A stretch of 64,000 nucleotides of DNA from Paenirhodobacter enshiensis (GCF_000740785.1 NZ_JFZB01000016.1:1-64000), one strand, 5' to 3'. Shown: positions 35,901 through 46,354, numbered from the stretch's first letter. Numbers and translations are program-made. Notes: generated from the sequence alone by a model not told the origin.

Positions 35901-36411
35901 AGATCCCCGCCGCCTCTTCGAGAATCCGCCGTCGCGCCCGCGGCTTGGCGTTGATCAGCTCGTTGATCTGGCCCTGTCGCACCAGCGCGGGCGAGGTCGC
36001 CCCCGTCGAGGCATCGGCGAACAGCATCTGCACGTCGCGCGCGCGCACGTCCTTGCTGTTGACCTTGTAGGCCGAGCCCGCGTCGCGGGTGATGCGGCGC
36101 ACCACCTCCAGCGCATCGGCATCGTTGAACCCCGCCGGCGCCAGACGTTCGGTATTGTCGATCAGCAGCGAGACCTCGGCGAAATGGCGCGAGGGCCGGG
36201 TCGCGGCCCCGGCGAAGATCACGTCCTCCATGCCGCCGCCGCGCATCGCCGAGGCGCGGGTCTCTCCCATCACCCATCTGAGCGCTTCGAGCAGGTTCGA
36301 CTTGCCGCAACCGTTCGGCCCGACAACGCCGGTCAGCCCGTCCCGGATCACCAGATCCGTCGGGTCGACAAAGCTCTTGAAGCCGTTCAGCCGCAGCCGG
36401 GTGAAGCGCAA
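32956..36411 (-). CDS. smc: Chromosome segregation protein SMC
   Basis: A 1151-residue condensin ATPase. The N-terminal head has Walker A GPNGCGKSN (residues 31-39). Two long Ala/Glu-rich coiled coils flank a hinge at about 480-600. The C-terminal head has LSLLSGGEQTL (signature) and CVLDEVDAPLDDANV (Walker B). It begins with TTG at 36411: AAAGGGGG lies six bases upstream and the conserved RFTRLRLNGFKSF follows directly. An ATG at 36471 would add 20 non-conserved residues. The ScpA/ScpB partners are not in this window. Confidence 0.97.
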   Translation of the reverse strand: MRFTRLRLNGFKSFVDPTDLVIRDGLTGVVGPNGCGKSNLLEALRWVMGETRASAMRGGGMEDVIFAGAATRPSRHFAEVSLLIDNTERLAPAGFNDADALEVVRRITRDAGSAYKVNSKDVRARDVQMLFADASTGATSPALVRQGQINELINAKPRARRRILEEAAGISGLYQRRHEAELKLSGAEQNLLRVDDVIEQMGAQLGQLARQARQAARYREIGAELTRAEGMLLYRRWREADMARAEAEDALRTALIALARAEATSRAASEARTARDAALPPLREEEAIAGAILQRLTIQRDTLKDQEAQAAQRIETLKNRVQQLDRDMEREAGLNRDAGETIERLDWEMEQLSKAMEGHDARLDEAAEMASEAATVLREREAELDAKTEDVARLAARHGSLTRLVDDSRAGAERAQAEADRATEAAEAAAEALETAAEAFGEAQQRQEEAQAMAEAAEEALEAAEEARAGVQGEETAARAARAEAEGEAGALRAEVTALARLVERESASGQQLLDRVTVEPGFEAALGAALADDLRAPEVSEEPTGWGVLPDYETPQPLPAGARPLSAHVGVPPVLARRIGQIGLVADRAEGLRLQPALAPGQRLVTVEGDLWRWDGYRAGAEDAPSAAALRLRQLNRLAELRHDLDAAEARAEAARTAHEALSAALADAANADTRAREARRTADQRLADSGRALSRAEAERSISAGRLETARLASKRHAEDIGTARLALAEAQSQLAALPDLEAARGEVDGLRIAVEAARMTMMSRRAAHDEIRREGDARTKRRQEVTKELSGWRHRLETAEKRSAELAERREQTAEELEEARVLPEELRAQYEELSEAIDTAEERRSIAADRLAEAETGLRDAQFAEREAERLAGEARELRARAEARLEAAREGVAQTAQRIEEALETTPEALLDTLGVDPDRIPATGALEDDVARLKRARDSLGAVNLRAEEDAREIQTEYDALVQEKADLEEAIRKLRAGISSLNREGRERLLAAYEQVNESFRMLFTHLFGGGMANLQLIESDDPLEAGLEIMCQPPGKKLSTLSLLSGGEQTLTAMALIFAVFLATPAPICVLDEVDAPLDDANVTRFCDLLDEMTRRTDTRFLVITHHAVTMARMDRLFGVTMQEQGVSQLVSVDLKRAEQLVA

Positions 36412-36599
36412 GCGCGACCCCCTTTCCGATTCCGTCGCGTTTGCGTGAGTTTCGGGGCAGGGACGCCCCAAGTCAACGCCGCTTCCCCTTCATCTGGAGG
36501 TATGCCCAGTCTTATCCCCAAGATATAAGGGGCTGTTCCCGCCTTCCGCTTTGGCGTATGGACTGCCCCCGCGGGAGGAACACAGTCAGGAGAGGCATG

Positions 36600-36959
36600 A
36601 TGCTCGTTCCCGCCTTTGCCATCATATTGTTGTTTCAGCTCGTCGGCGAGGTGATCTCGCGCGCGCTCTCGCTCCCGTTGCCGGGGCCGGTTCTGGGCAT
36701 GGTGTTCATGGTCATAGCGCTCAGCATGTTCCCGAAGCTCGGCGATATGGTGACGCCCATCGCGCAGGGGATCTTGCGCTATCTCGCGCTGATGTTCGTG
36801 CCGGTCGGCGTCGGCATCGTCGCCAATATCCCGACGCTCGAGGCGCATTGGCTGGCGATCTCGGCCTCGGTGGTCGTCTCGACCCTCTTCGCCATCGTGG
36901 TGGGGGCGCTGACCTTCGTCTTCGTCGCCCGCCTGACCGGGAGCAAAGCCGATGACTGA
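36600..36959 (+). CDS. lrgA: CidA/LrgA family holin-like protein
   Basis: A 119-residue membrane protein with four hydrophobic helices, including the family's PLPGPVLGM motif near residue 27. LrgA/CidA proteins form holin-like pores or metabolite carriers with LrgB. AGGAG ends 7 bases before this ATG; another ATG lies 3 bases earlier. It overlaps lrgB by 8 bases. Some LrgAB homologues export pyruvate or glycolate. Confidence 0.88.
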   Translation: MLVPAFAIILLFQLVGEVISRALSLPLPGPVLGMVFMVIALSMFPKLGDMVTPIAQGILRYLALMFVPVGVGIVANIPTLEAHWLAISASVVVSTLFAIVVGALTFVFVARLTGSKADD

Positions 36960-37668
36960 TGCCTTCAAGATCTGGTCCTACCTGTCCAGCCAGCCGCTGT
37001 TGTGGCTGTGCGCCACGCTCTTCGCCTATTGGATCGGCGATGCGCTGTTCGTGAAATCCGGGCGCAACCCGCTGGTCAACGCGGTGCTGATCGCCATCGT
37101 GCTGCTGTCGCTGATGCTTTGGGCAACCGGCACGAGCTACGAGAAATACTTCGACGGCGCGCAATTCGTGCATTTCATGCTCGGGCCGGTGACGGTGTGC
37201 CTGGCGATCCCGCTGCAGGCGAACCTGATGGCGATCCGGCGCGCGTTGCTGCCGATCGCGGCGGCGCTGATCGCGGGCTCCTGCGCGGCGGTGGGCTCGG
37301 CGCTCGGCATCGCCTGGCTGCTCGGGGCAGATCACACGCTCCTCGCCACGCTGTCGCCGAAATCCGCGACCGCCCCGGTCGCCATCGGCATCTCGCAAGG
37401 ACTCGGTGGCGAACCGACGCTGACCGCGGTGATGGTCATCATCACCGGCATCGTCGGGGCGATCTGCGTGACGCCGCTGCTCAATCTGATCGGGGTGCGC
37501 GACTGGCGTGCGCGCGGCTTCTCGGTCGGCGTCGCGGCGCATGGTTTCGGCACCGCCCGCGCCTTCCAGGTAAACGAGACCGCGGGCGTCTTCGCCTCGA
37601 TCGGCATGGGGCTGAACGCGGTGCTGACCGCCTTCCTCGCGCCGCTGTTCCTCAGGCTGTTCCAGTGA
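36952..37668 (+). CDS. lrgB: LrgB family protein
   Basis: A 238-residue membrane protein and partner of LrgA. Seen: the family core LGPVTVCLAIPLQ, then LSPKSATAPVAIGISQGLGG (about 133-152) and AAHGFGTARAFQVNETAG. About seven hydrophobic helices are present. Translation is coupled to lrgA through the 8-base overlap. A copy of the dispersed repeat follows. Confidence 0.92.
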   Translation: MTDAFKIWSYLSSQPLLWLCATLFAYWIGDALFVKSGRNPLVNAVLIAIVLLSLMLWATGTSYEKYFDGAQFVHFMLGPVTVCLAIPLQANLMAIRRALLPIAAALIAGSCAAVGSALGIAWLLGADHTLLATLSPKSATAPVAIGISQGLGGEPTLTAVMVIITGIVGAICVTPLLNLIGVRDWRARGFSVGVAAHGFGTARAFQVNETAGVFASIGMGLNAVLTAFLAPLFLRLFQ

Positions 37669-37705
37669 AACGAAAAGACAGGGGGCGATGAACCCGCCCT
37701 TCGGT

Positions 37706-37762
37706 CTTTCGGCTTTCCGTAAATATCCCGGGGTGAGGCCGCAGGCCGAGGGGCAGAGCCCC
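37706..37762 (-). repeat. Dispersed intergenic repeat, copy 2
   Basis: Read on the minus strand: GGGGC-TCT-GCCCC, a short second hairpin GGCC-TGC-GGCC, then CCCCGGGATATTTAC and a tail GGAAAGCCGAAAG. It lies between the convergent lrgB and rnhA genes. Confidence 0.8.
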
Positions 37763-37815
37763 TCTCGCCGGCCCCGCCCTGCGCAAGGCCTGCCCGTTTC
37801 GCGAAGCCTGTCGCC

Positions 37816-38274
37816 TCAGCGCGCCGGCTTGAACGGCGCCATCCCGGCGCGGGCGAGCTCATCGGCGCGCTCGTTCTCGGGATGGCCGGCATGGCCCTTG
37901 ATCCATTTCCAGGTCACGCTGTGGCGCGCCTGCGCCGCGTCCAGCCGCTGCCACAGATCGACGTTCTTCACCGGCTTGCGGTCGGCGGTCTTCCATCCGT
38001 TGCGCTTCCAGCCGTGGATCCAGCCGCCGACGCCGTTCTTCACATAGGCCGAGTCGGTGGTGATGGTGATCTCGGTCGGCCGGGTCAGCGCCTCGAGCGC
38101 GCTGATCGCCGCCATCAGCTCCATCCGGTTGTTGGTGGTGTCGGCCTCGCCGCCGTTCAGCTCGCGCTCCTTCAGCACCGTCTCGCCGTCGAGCGCGCGC
38201 ATCAGCACCCCCCAGCCCCCGGGGCCGGGGTTGCCAGAGCACGCCCCGTCCGTCCATGCGTGAAATTCAGTCAT
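37816..38274 (-). CDS. rnhA: Ribonuclease HI
   Basis: Cleaves RNA in RNA-DNA hybrids (EC 3.1.26.4). The 152-residue protein has the full catalytic set: Asp9 in [15 protein letters not shown], Glu52 in NNRMELMA, Asp74 in TTDSAYV, His131 region in [14 protein letters not shown] and Asp138. The length fits single-domain RNase HI. It overlaps the glutathione S-transferase gene by 8 bases. Confidence 0.96.
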   Translation of the reverse strand: MTEFHAWTDGACSGNPGPGGWGVLMRALDGETVLKERELNGGEADTTNNRMELMAAISALEALTRPTEITITTDSAYVKNGVGGWIHGWKRNGWKTADRKPVKNVDLWQRLDAAQARHSVTWKWIKGHAGHPENERADELARAGMAPFKPAR

Positions 38275-38872
38275 TCAGTCCAACATATCCCGGCAGATCC
38301 GCGATCCGCGCCAGCCAGCGCCCGATGGCGGGGAAGCGCTCCATCCCGAACCCGCCCTTGCTTCCGGCGGTATGGGTATAGGCGTAAAGGCAGATGTCGG
38401 CGAGGCTGACCGCATCGCCCACCAGCCAGTCTCGGCCGCTCAGCCGCCGCTCCATCACCGCGAGGTTGCGGTGCCCGGCATCGAGCAGCGCCGCCAGACG
38501 TTCCGGCGTCGCATCGGCCTTGCGGTGGTCGTAGGTCAGAAGCGCCGCGCGCACCGCGATGGTGCCCTCGTGCTGGTTCTGCTCCCAGAACATCCAGGCC
38601 AGCATCTCGGCCCGCGTCAGCGCGTCTTCCGGCACGAAGCGCGTGCCCTCGCCGAGCCAGCACAGGATCGCGTTCGATTCCGGCAGCAGGTGCCCGTCGT
38701 CGAGCTCCAGCACCGGCGCCTTGCCGAAGGGCAGATGCCCGTCGCGATGCGCTGCCTCCAGCGCGGGCGAGCCGTATTCCACATCCTCGCGGGTATAGGC
38801 GCGCCCGCTCAGCGCCAGCAGCAGCCGCACCTTGTAGCTGTTGCCCGAGGAAGGCATCGAATAAAGTTTCAT
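38267..38872 (-). CDS. Glutathione S-transferase family protein
   Basis: A 201-residue GST with the N-terminal thioredoxin-like half ([20 protein letters not shown], then [10 protein letters not shown] and [11 protein letters not shown]) and a helical C-terminal half. The ESNAI glutathione-contact motif is present. The ATG at 38872 fits the family start; an ATG at 38911 would overlap ispH. The substrate is unknown. It lies between ispH and rnhA in one operon. Confidence 0.9.
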   Translation of the reverse strand: MKLYSMPSSGNSYKVRLLLALSGRAYTREDVEYGSPALEAAHRDGHLPFGKAPVLELDDGHLLPESNAILCWLGEGTRFVPEDALTRAEMLAWMFWEQNQHEGTIAVRAALLTYDHRKADATPERLAALLDAGHRNLAVMERRLSGRDWLVGDAVSLADICLYAYTHTAGSKGGFGMERFPAIGRWLARIADLPGYVGLND

Positions 38873-38907
38873 CGTCGTCTCCGTGGCTTGCCGGGCAACC
38901 GGCGGCG

Positions 38908-39861
38908 TCATTGGGCGGCGGGGTCGCGCAGGATGCGCGGCACCTTGAACTCGATGTCCTCGCGCGCGGTCTCGACCATCTCGACGGTCACGTCGCGCCG
39001 TTCGCGGAAGGCGTCGATCACCTCGTTGACCAGCACTTCGGGGGCAGAGGCGCCGGCGGTCACGCCGATCGCCTTCGCGCCTTCGAGCGCGCGCCAGTCG
39101 ATCTCCGAAGCGCGCCCCACAAGCTGGCTGTAGGCGCAGCCATTCGCCCGGCCGACCTCGACCAGACGGCGCGAGTTCGAGCTGTTCGGCGCCCCGATCA
39201 CCAGAAGCGCGTCGATCTTGCCGGCGATCGCCTTCACCGCGGACTGGCGGTTGGTGGTGGCGTAGCAGATGTCTTCCTTGCCCGGCCCGATGATCGCCGG
39301 GAAGCGCGCGCGCAGCGCGCTCACGATATCCGCGGTGTCATCGACCGACAGCGTGGTCTGGGTGATGAAGGCGAGCTTCGCCGGATCGCGCGGCGCGATC
39401 TTCGCCACGTCCTCGACGGTCTCGACGAGCAGCACCTCGCCCTCGGGCAGCTGGCCCATGGTGCCGAGCGTCTCGGGATGGCCGGCATGGCCGATCATCA
39501 CCATCTGCAGGCCGTTTTCGTAATGTCGCGCGGCCTCGTTGTGGACCTTGGTCACCAGCGGGCAGGTGGCGTCGATCTGGATCAGATCGCGGCGCGCGGC
39601 CTCGGCCGGGACGGATTTCGGCACGCCATGCGCCGAGAAGATCACCGGGCGGTCGTCGGGGCATTCGTCCAGCTCCTCGACGAAGACCGCGCCCTTCGAG
39701 CGCAGGCTGTCCACGACGAACTTGTTGTGCACGATCTCGTGGCGCACATAGACCGGCGCGCCCCATTTCTCGAGCGCCATCTCCACGATCTTGATCGCGC
39801 GGTCGACGCCTGCGCAGAACCCGCGCGGCGCGGCGAGGTAAAGGGTCAGGGCAGGTTTCAT
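38908..39861 (-). CDS. ispH: 4-hydroxy-3-methylbut-2-enyl diphosphate reductase
   Basis: Last step of the MEP isoprenoid pathway (EC 1.17.7.4), an iron-sulfur enzyme that makes IPP and DMAPP. The 317-residue protein has the three cluster cysteines: Cys16 (RGFCAGV), Cys100 (DATCPLV) and Cys199 ([10 protein letters not shown]). His in RHEIVHN and SAHGV and the SSNSRRL motif are also present. Fpr, elsewhere in the window, is a plausible electron source through ferredoxin or flavodoxin. Confidence 0.97.
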   Translation of the reverse strand: MKPALTLYLAAPRGFCAGVDRAIKIVEMALEKWGAPVYVRHEIVHNKFVVDSLRSKGAVFVEELDECPDDRPVIFSAHGVPKSVPAEAARRDLIQIDATCPLVTKVHNEAARHYENGLQMVMIGHAGHPETLGTMGQLPEGEVLLVETVEDVAKIAPRDPAKLAFITQTTLSVDDTADIVSALRARFPAIIGPGKEDICYATTNRQSAVKAIAGKIDALLVIGAPNSSNSRRLVEVGRANGCAYSQLVGRASEIDWRALEGAKAIGVTAGASAPEVLVNEVIDAFRERRDVTVEMVETAREDIEFKVPRILRDPAAQ

Positions 39862-40007
39862 CGGGCTCTCCTTGGCTGTCCTTCACCTAATGCGCGCGCG
39901 GCCGCGCGTCCAGAGTGCGGCGCCGCTCGGGGCTTGCACCCGGCAGGGGAAAGCGCAATCTGCCGGCCGAAGACCTGTTGCCCGAGACCCTGCCGAAGGA
40001 TGCGCCG

Positions 40008-40511
40008 ATGATCCGCGATGCCACCCCCGCCGATGCCGCGGCGATTGCCGAAATCTACAACGAGGCGGTGCTGAACTCGACCGCGATCTGGAACGATGTG
40101 GTGGTCGATGCCGATAACCGCGTTCGGTGGATCGCCGCGCATCACGATGCAGGCGTGCCGGTTCTGGTGCTGGAGGAGCAGGGCGAGGTGACCGGCTACG
40201 CGACCTATGGCGCGTTCCGCTCCTTCGACGGTTACCGCGAGACGGTGGAGCATTCGCTGTATATTCGCGCCGACAAGCGCGGCGGCGGGCGCGGCCGGAT
40301 GCTGATGGAGGCGCTGATCGCCTTCGCGCGCGAGGATGGCCGGCACATCATGGTCGCGGCGATCGAGGCGGAGAACGCGGCCTCGATCCATCTGCACGAG
40401 CGGCTGGGGTTCGTGCCGGTCGGCCGGATGCCGGAGGTCGGGCAGAAGTTCGGCCGCTGGCTCGATCTGGCGCTGTTGCAGCTGAAGCTCGACGACCGCA
40501 CCGCGCCCTGA
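40008..40511 (+). CDS. GNAT acetyltransferase, phosphinothricin/methionine-sulfoximine type
   Basis: A 167-residue acetyltransferase of the PAT/Bar and MddA kind. Seen: IRDATPADAAAIAEIYNEAVLNSTA (start of the family), the acetyl-CoA loop KRGGGRGRMLMEALI (about 92-106) and the HLHERLGFVPVGRM end. Such enzymes acetylate methionine sulfoximine/sulfone or phosphinothricin-like amines. GAAGGA precedes the ATG at 40008. It converges on recO with a 2-base gap. Confidence 0.88.
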   Translation: MIRDATPADAAAIAEIYNEAVLNSTAIWNDVVVDADNRVRWIAAHHDAGVPVLVLEEQGEVTGYATYGAFRSFDGYRETVEHSLYIRADKRGGGRGRMLMEALIAFAREDGRHIMVAAIEAENAASIHLHERLGFVPVGRMPEVGQKFGRWLDLALLQLKLDDRTAP

Positions 40512-40513
40512 GG

Positions 40514-41233
40514 TCAGGTTCTGCGCTCGATCGCGGCGAGGAGCCTTGCCCGGGCCTCGGGCAGGGCGTGGTGGTGTTCGGCCGCGAAGAGCGCGAGGAA
40601 ATGCCCGGTCAGGCGCAGGCCCTGGGCGATCTCGGCCCAGGTGGCGCTGCCTTGCCCGAGAAGGGCTTGCGGCAATGGCAACAGCCGCGGTGCCCAGTCT
40701 CCGGCGCCCTCACGGCTGACCGCGCGGCCGGTGCGCGGCGAGACATAGGCGAGATCGTCACGGCTGCCGGTGACCGCGCAGCGGCTGAGGTCGAGCCCGT
40801 AGCCGAGCGTGTCGAGAAGCCCGGCCTCCCAGCGAAGATAATCGAGCGGCCAGCCCTCGATGGCGCGGCCGATGACGTCGAACAGAGGCTCCGTCGCGGC
40901 GTAAAGGTCGGGTTGCGGCTCGCGTTCGGGCAGCGAGGAGGACAGCATCGCGCAGACCGCGCTGAGCCCCGAGAGCGCCAGACGGTCTTCCATGGCGCCG
41001 GCGCGCGAGGCGAGCGGTTCGACCTTCAGCGTGCCGATCTGATCGTCGAGCCGGGCGTGCCAGGCAAGCGCGACATGGCTGCCCGGTTGCAGCATCGCCG
41101 CCATCTTGCGCGAGGCACCGCCGCGCACCACGCCGAGGTGACGGCCGTGCCGGGCGGTGAAGGCCTCGACGATCATCGAGGTTTCGCCATGCGGGCGGGC
41201 GGAGAGGATCGTGCCTTGGTCTTGCCAGTCCAT
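40514..41233 (-). CDS. recO: DNA repair protein RecO
   Basis: A 239-residue RecFOR-pathway protein that helps RecA load on gapped DNA. It starts with the OB-fold ([25 protein letters not shown]), followed by [13 protein letters not shown], and has the helical C-terminal half. Zinc-site cysteines found in some RecO proteins are largely absent, as in many alphaproteobacteria. A repeat copy lies 40 bases upstream of its start. Confidence 0.94.
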   Translation of the reverse strand: MDWQDQGTILSARPHGETSMIVEAFTARHGRHLGVVRGGASRKMAAMLQPGSHVALAWHARLDDQIGTLKVEPLASRAGAMEDRLALSGLSAVCAMLSSSLPEREPQPDLYAATEPLFDVIGRAIEGWPLDYLRWEAGLLDTLGYGLDLSRCAVTGSRDDLAYVSPRTGRAVSREGAGDWAPRLLPLPQALLGQGSATWAEIAQGLRLTGHFLALFAAEHHHALPEARARLLAAIERRT

Positions 41234-41272
41234 CGGACCCTTTGCCCCCGAACGCTGCTTTTATGTCGAGCG

Positions 41273-41324
41273 CCGGGGGCCGTCTGCCCCCGGACCCCCG
41301 AGGATATTTGAGGAAAGATGAAAG
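41273..41324 (+). repeat. Dispersed intergenic repeat, copy 3 (short form)
   Basis: CCGGGGGC-N5-GCCCCCGG (41273-41293) followed directly by ACCCCCGAGGATATTTG and a tail AGGAAAGATGAAAG. It lacks the second hairpin of the other copies. It lies between hypE and recO (gap 41234-41509), where no other gene is seen, and on the strand order it is beyond the hypE stop. Confidence 0.75.
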
Positions 41325-41509
41325 GGAAAGGCGCCGGGGGAGGCGGGGTGTGCGGGCGCCCGGCGGCGGCTTCGGGTGGGGAGGTTCGGCCGGGGGCGCT
41401 TTGTCAAATGATGTGGGGGCGGGGCGTGCCCTTGCCATAAGGCGCATCGGATGGGGCCCGACTATCGCTGCGGGGCGTGTGCGGGGGGCGAGCGGGCCGC
41501 CCCCGGCGG

Positions 41510-42532
41510 TCAGCAGATCCGCGGCAGTTGTTCGCCGACCAGCATGTCGACGATGCGCGCGCCGCCGAAGCCGGTGCGCATCCGCACCTGTCCGGGATGC
41601 TCGGGCGTCGCCGTGCCGATGATCGCGGCGCCCTCGCCCTCGGGGCGGGTGCGCATCGCGGCGAGGGCGGCCGCGGCCTCCTCGGGCGGGACGAAGACGA
41701 CGAGCCGGCCCTCGTTCGCCAGATACAGCGGATCGAGGCCCAGAAGTTCGCACATGCCGGTGACCTCGGCGCGCAGCGGCAGGGCGGTTTCGTCGAGTTC
41801 GATACCGCAGCCGGCGGCCTCGGCGATCTCGTTCAGCGCCGAGGCGAGCCCGCCGCGGGTCAGATCGCGCGCGGCGCGGGCATTCGGCGCGGCGGCGAGG
41901 ATCGCTTCCATCAGATGGCCGAGCGCGGCGCAGTCGCTTTCGAGTTCCGTCGACAGCGCCAGATCGCCGCGCGCCGCCAGAAGCGCCGCGCCGTGATCGC
42001 CGAGCACGCCGTTGACCAGCGCGACATCGCCGGGCCGCACGCGTGCCGCCGCCATGTCGCGGCCGGGTGGGATGACGCCGACGCCCGCCGTGGTGACGAA
42101 GACCTTGTCGCAGGCGCCGCGCCCGACGACCTTGGTGTCGCCGGTGACGATGCGCACACCCGCGGCCTCTGCCTCGCGCGCCATCGAGGTGACGATGCGG
42201 CGCAGAAGTGCGACCTCGGTGCCTTCTTCGATGATGAAGGCGGCCGAGAGCCACAGCGGCCGTGCCCCGCCCACGGCCAGATCGTTCACCGTGCCGCAGA
42301 CCGCCAGCGTGCCGATGTCGCCGCCGGGAAACTCGACCGGGGTGACGACGAAGCCGTCGGTGGTGAAGGCGAGCCGCGCGCCCGGTTCTGCCAGAGCCTC
42401 GGCCTGAAGACGCGCCTGATCCTCCATCCCCGGCGGCTGGAAGACCGAGGTGAACACTTCCTCGATCAGGTCCCGCATCGCCTTGCCGCCACCACCATGG
42501 GCGAGCGTCACCTTGTCGTCGCGTAATGCCAT
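41510..42532 (-). CDS. hypE: Hydrogenase maturation protein HypE
   Basis: Dehydrates an S-carboxamide on its C-terminal cysteine to a thiocyanate, supplying CN- for the [NiFe] centre. The 340-residue protein has the PurM-like ATP fold (LAHGGGGKAMRDLI, FTTDGFVVTP, VTGDTKVV) and ends exactly in PRIC, with the carrier cysteine as the last residue. It is the last gene of the hyp operon, 30 bases after hypD. Confidence 0.98.
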   Translation of the reverse strand: MALRDDKVTLAHGGGGKAMRDLIEEVFTSVFQPPGMEDQARLQAEALAEPGARLAFTTDGFVVTPVEFPGGDIGTLAVCGTVNDLAVGGARPLWLSAAFIIEEGTEVALLRRIVTSMAREAEAAGVRIVTGDTKVVGRGACDKVFVTTAGVGVIPPGRDMAAARVRPGDVALVNGVLGDHGAALLAARGDLALSTELESDCAALGHLMEAILAAAPNARAARDLTRGGLASALNEIAEAAGCGIELDETALPLRAEVTGMCELLGLDPLYLANEGRLVVFVPPEEAAAALAAMRTRPEGEGAAIIGTATPEHPGQVRMRTGFGGARIVDMLVGEQLPRIC

Positions 42533-42562
42533 CTGTTCCTGTCCTTCCCGGAGCCGGGGGGC

Positions 42563-43699
42563 CTATTCGGCCGCCGCGCGCGCCCCGCCATATTGCCAAT
42601 AGGCCGCGCAGGCGCCTTCCGAGGACACCATCAGCGCGCCGAGCGGCGTTTCCGGCGTGCAGCCCTTGCCGAAATGCGGGCATTGCGTCGGTTTCAGATG
42701 ACCGATCATCACCTGACCGCAGGCGCAGCCCTCGGGGTCGGCGATCTCGGCGCGGATGCCGGCATAGCCGATGCCGAATTTCTCCTCGGCGTCGAAGGCG
42801 CGATAGGCGGGGCGGATGCGCAGGCCGGAGCTGTCGATCTCGCCCAGACCGCGCCACTCGAAACTCGGGCGTTTCTCGTAGACATCGGCCATCGCGGCGA
42901 TGCTGACGGGGTTGCCGTTCTCGGGCACGACGCGGGCATATTGGTTCTCGACCCCGGCGCGCTGCTCGGCGATCTGGGTGAGCAGCATCAGCACCGATTG
43001 CAGGATGTCCAAAGGTTCAAACCCGGCGACGACGACCGGCTTGTGATAGTCGCGGGCAATGAAATCATAGGGATGGGTGCCGATCACCATGCTGACATGG
43101 CCCGGCCCGATGAACCCCGCGAGGTTCATGAACGGATCGTCGAGGATCGCCTTCAGCGGCTCGGGCACGGTGATGTGGTTGCAGAACACCGAGAAATTCG
43201 TCAGCCCCTCGCGTGCCGCCTGCTGGATCGCGAGCGCGGTCGAGGGCGTCGTGGTCTCGAAGCCGATGCCGAAGAACACCACCTCGCGCTCCGGGTTGCG
43301 GCGCGCGAGTTCGAGCGCGTCGAGCGGGCTGTAGACCATGCGCACATCGGCGCCCGCCGCCTTCGCCTGCAACAGCGACTGGCTGGCGCCGGGCACGCGC
43401 ATCGCATCGCCGAAGGTGGTGAAGATCACCTCGGGGCGGGTGGCGAGCTGGATCGCCTCGTCGACGCGGGCGCGCGGCAGGACGCAGACCGGGCAGCCGG
43501 GGCCGTGGACGAATTCGATCCCCTCATGCACCAGCTTGTCGAGGCCGTAGCGGAAGATCGAATGGGTGTGGCCGCCGCAGATCTCCATGATCGGGATCGG
43601 CGCCTCGCGGCTGGCGCCGAGGGTGTCGGCGACATGGGCGATGCGGGCGAGAAGCGTCTTCGCGGCGGCGGGGTCGCGGAATTCGGTGGCGTATTTCAT
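42563..43699 (-). CDS. hypD: Hydrogenase maturation protein HypD
   Basis: Iron-sulfur scaffold on which the Fe(CN)2CO unit is assembled with HypC. The 378-residue protein has the family motifs MEICGGHTHSIFRYGL (Cys41, His44), HGPGCPVCV (about 65-73), GFETTTPSTA and the C-terminal cluster cysteines in GCACGQVMIG and CPHFGKGCTP. Its ATG overlaps the hypC stop by 4 bases. Confidence 0.98.
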   Translation of the reverse strand: MKYATEFRDPAAAKTLLARIAHVADTLGASREAPIPIMEICGGHTHSIFRYGLDKLVHEGIEFVHGPGCPVCVLPRARVDEAIQLATRPEVIFTTFGDAMRVPGASQSLLQAKAAGADVRMVYSPLDALELARRNPEREVVFFGIGFETTTPSTALAIQQAAREGLTNFSVFCNHITVPEPLKAILDDPFMNLAGFIGPGHVSMVIGTHPYDFIARDYHKPVVVAGFEPLDILQSVLMLLTQIAEQRAGVENQYARVVPENGNPVSIAAMADVYEKRPSFEWRGLGEIDSSGLRIRPAYRAFDAEEKFGIGYAGIRAEIADPEGCACGQVMIGHLKPTQCPHFGKGCTPETPLGALMVSSEGACAAYWQYGGARAAAE

Positions 43700-43980
43700 T
43701 GCGCGAGCGCCCGGTCCGCCTCGGCCATCTGGCCAGTGGCCTCGGCGACCTCGCCCAGTTCATGCAGCGCGATCAGCGTCTTCTCGGCCTCCTCCGGGTC
43801 GATCCGGCTCATCGCGAAGCCGACATGGATCAGCACCCATTCGCCGATCAGCGCCTCAAGCGGGCCGTCGGCCACGCAGGCCACGTTGACCTCGCGCCGC
43901 ACGCCCGAGACCTCGGCCATCGCCATCATCCGTTCGGGCGCCGTGATCGCCACGATCTGCCCCGGTATGCCCAGACACAT
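43696..43980 (-). CDS. hypC: Hydrogenase maturation chaperone HypC
   Basis: A small chaperone that carries the Fe centre between HypD and the pre-large subunit. The 94-residue protein starts [12 protein letters not shown], and the conserved Cys2 is exposed after removal of Met. GEWVLIHVGFAMSRID is the other family signature. The gene shares one base with the hupR stop and 4 with hypD. HupF nearby is its specialised paralogue. Confidence 0.97.
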   Translation of the reverse strand: MCLGIPGQIVAITAPERMMAMAEVSGVRREVNVACVADGPLEALIGEWVLIHVGFAMSRIDPEEAEKTLIALHELGEVAEATGQMAEADRALAQ

Positions 43981-45460
43981 CAGATGTCCTCCTCTTCGTC
44001 CTGCCGGCCCGCGGGGGCGGCGATGCCATATCGGTCGAGCTTGGCGCGCAGCCCGACCCGCGACAGCCCGAGTTCCGCCGCCGCGCGGCTCTTGTTCCAG
44101 CGGCACCGCGTCAGCGTCTCGCGCAGGATCCGCATCTCGATCAGCTCCACCCTGTCCTTCAGCGTTCCGCCCGAGACCATCACGCTCTCGGCCGAGCGGT
44201 CCGCGCCTTCCTCGCCCGGTTCCGCCTGCAGGATGTGGCGCGAGATCAGCTCTGCCCCGAGCACGCGGTCCTGTGCGAAGATCATCATCCGCGTGACCTC
44301 GTTCGACAGTTCGCGCAGGTTGCCGGGCCAGTCGTAATTCTCCAGAAACTCCAGTGCCGCCGCGTCGAAGCCGGCGATCGGCTTGCCGTGGCTGGTGGCG
44401 ATGTCGCTCAGCATCCGTTGCGCCAGCATCGCGACGTCGCCGCGCCGCGCGCGCAGGGGCGGCAGGGCGATTTCGCCGACGGCGAGGGCGTAATACAGAT
44501 CGGCGCGGAACCGCCCCTCGGCCACCGCCTCGCGCAGCGCGCAGTTCGATCCGGCGATCAGCCGCAGGTTGGAGCCGATCACCTCCTGCCCGCCGACCGG
44601 GCTGAACGCGCCCTCGGTCAGCAGTTTCAGCAGTTGCAGTTGCAGCGCCGGGCCGGCCGCCTCGATCCCGCCCAGATAGAGCGTGCCGCGGTCGGCTTTC
44701 TGCACCAGACCGATCCGGTTCGCGCCGCCGGGCAGAACGCCGCGTTTGGCACCGAACATCTCGATCAGGGCCAGTTCTTCCGGCAGACCGGCGAGCGCCA
44801 GTTCGTAGAACGGCCGTTCCGAGCGCAGCGAGCCGAAGTGCATCGCGCGGGCAAGCTGGCCCTTTCCGGTCCCCGCCTCGCCGCTGAGCAGCACCGGCAC
44901 GTCGAAACTCGCATATTGCCGGGCAAGTGCCACCACCTGATTCATCGCCGAGGTCGGCGTGCGCAGGATCGTCTCGAACCCCATGCCCTCGCGCAGCGCC
45001 TTGCGCCGCTTCTCGACCCGGCTTTCCGCGGTCGAGGTCAGCACCTTCATCTCGAGCGACATCCGCTCGTTCTCGCGCGCGAGCTGGAACAGCCTTGTGG
45101 CGTTGCGCGCCGCCATCAGCAGTTCCTCGGGGTGCCAGGGCTTGGGGATGAACTGATGTATGCCGGCGTCGTTGATCGCCGCCATCATCGCCTGCGGGTC
45201 GGTGTAGCCGGTGATGACGATGCGCACCGTCTCGGGCCAGCGGTCGCGCACCTCGGTCAGGAACTCGACCCCGGTGCGGCCGGGCATCCGCTGATCGCAG
45301 AAGATCGCCTGCACCCATTCCTCTTCGAGGATGTCGAGCGCCGCGCCCGCGCCGGGTGCGCTCAGCACCTCGAACTCGTCCTCGAGCGCCATGCGCATCG
45401 AGGCGAGCGAATGCGGCTCGTCATCGACGAGCAGGATCGTGGGGCGCGGTGCCTCGGCCA

Positions 45461-45461
<1 letters not shown>
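43980..45461 (-). CDS. hupR: Hydrogenase response regulator HupR (NtrC-like, with lost sigma54 motifs)
   Basis: A 493-residue activator of hupSLC. The receiver domain has the phosphorylation site Asp56 (FCDQRMPG), the central domain resembles NtrC, and the C-terminal helix-turn-helix is [17 protein letters not shown]. Walker A (GEAGTGKG, about 194-201) is kept. The sigma54-contact GAFTGA motif is GVLPGG (241-246), and the Walker B acids are lost (TLYLGGIE). This agrees with R. capsulatus HupR, known to act with sigma70 polymerase and to activate when unphosphorylated. It overlaps hypB and hypC by 1 base each. Confidence 0.97.

Positions 45462-46353
<892 letters not shown>

Positions 46354-46354
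<1 letters not shown>

Noticed and set aside
33067-36528. 1153-residue open frame on the plus strand opposite smc
   Set aside because: It is the antisense shadow of smc. High GC removes stop codons; the composition is Gly/Arg/Gln-rich with no domain.
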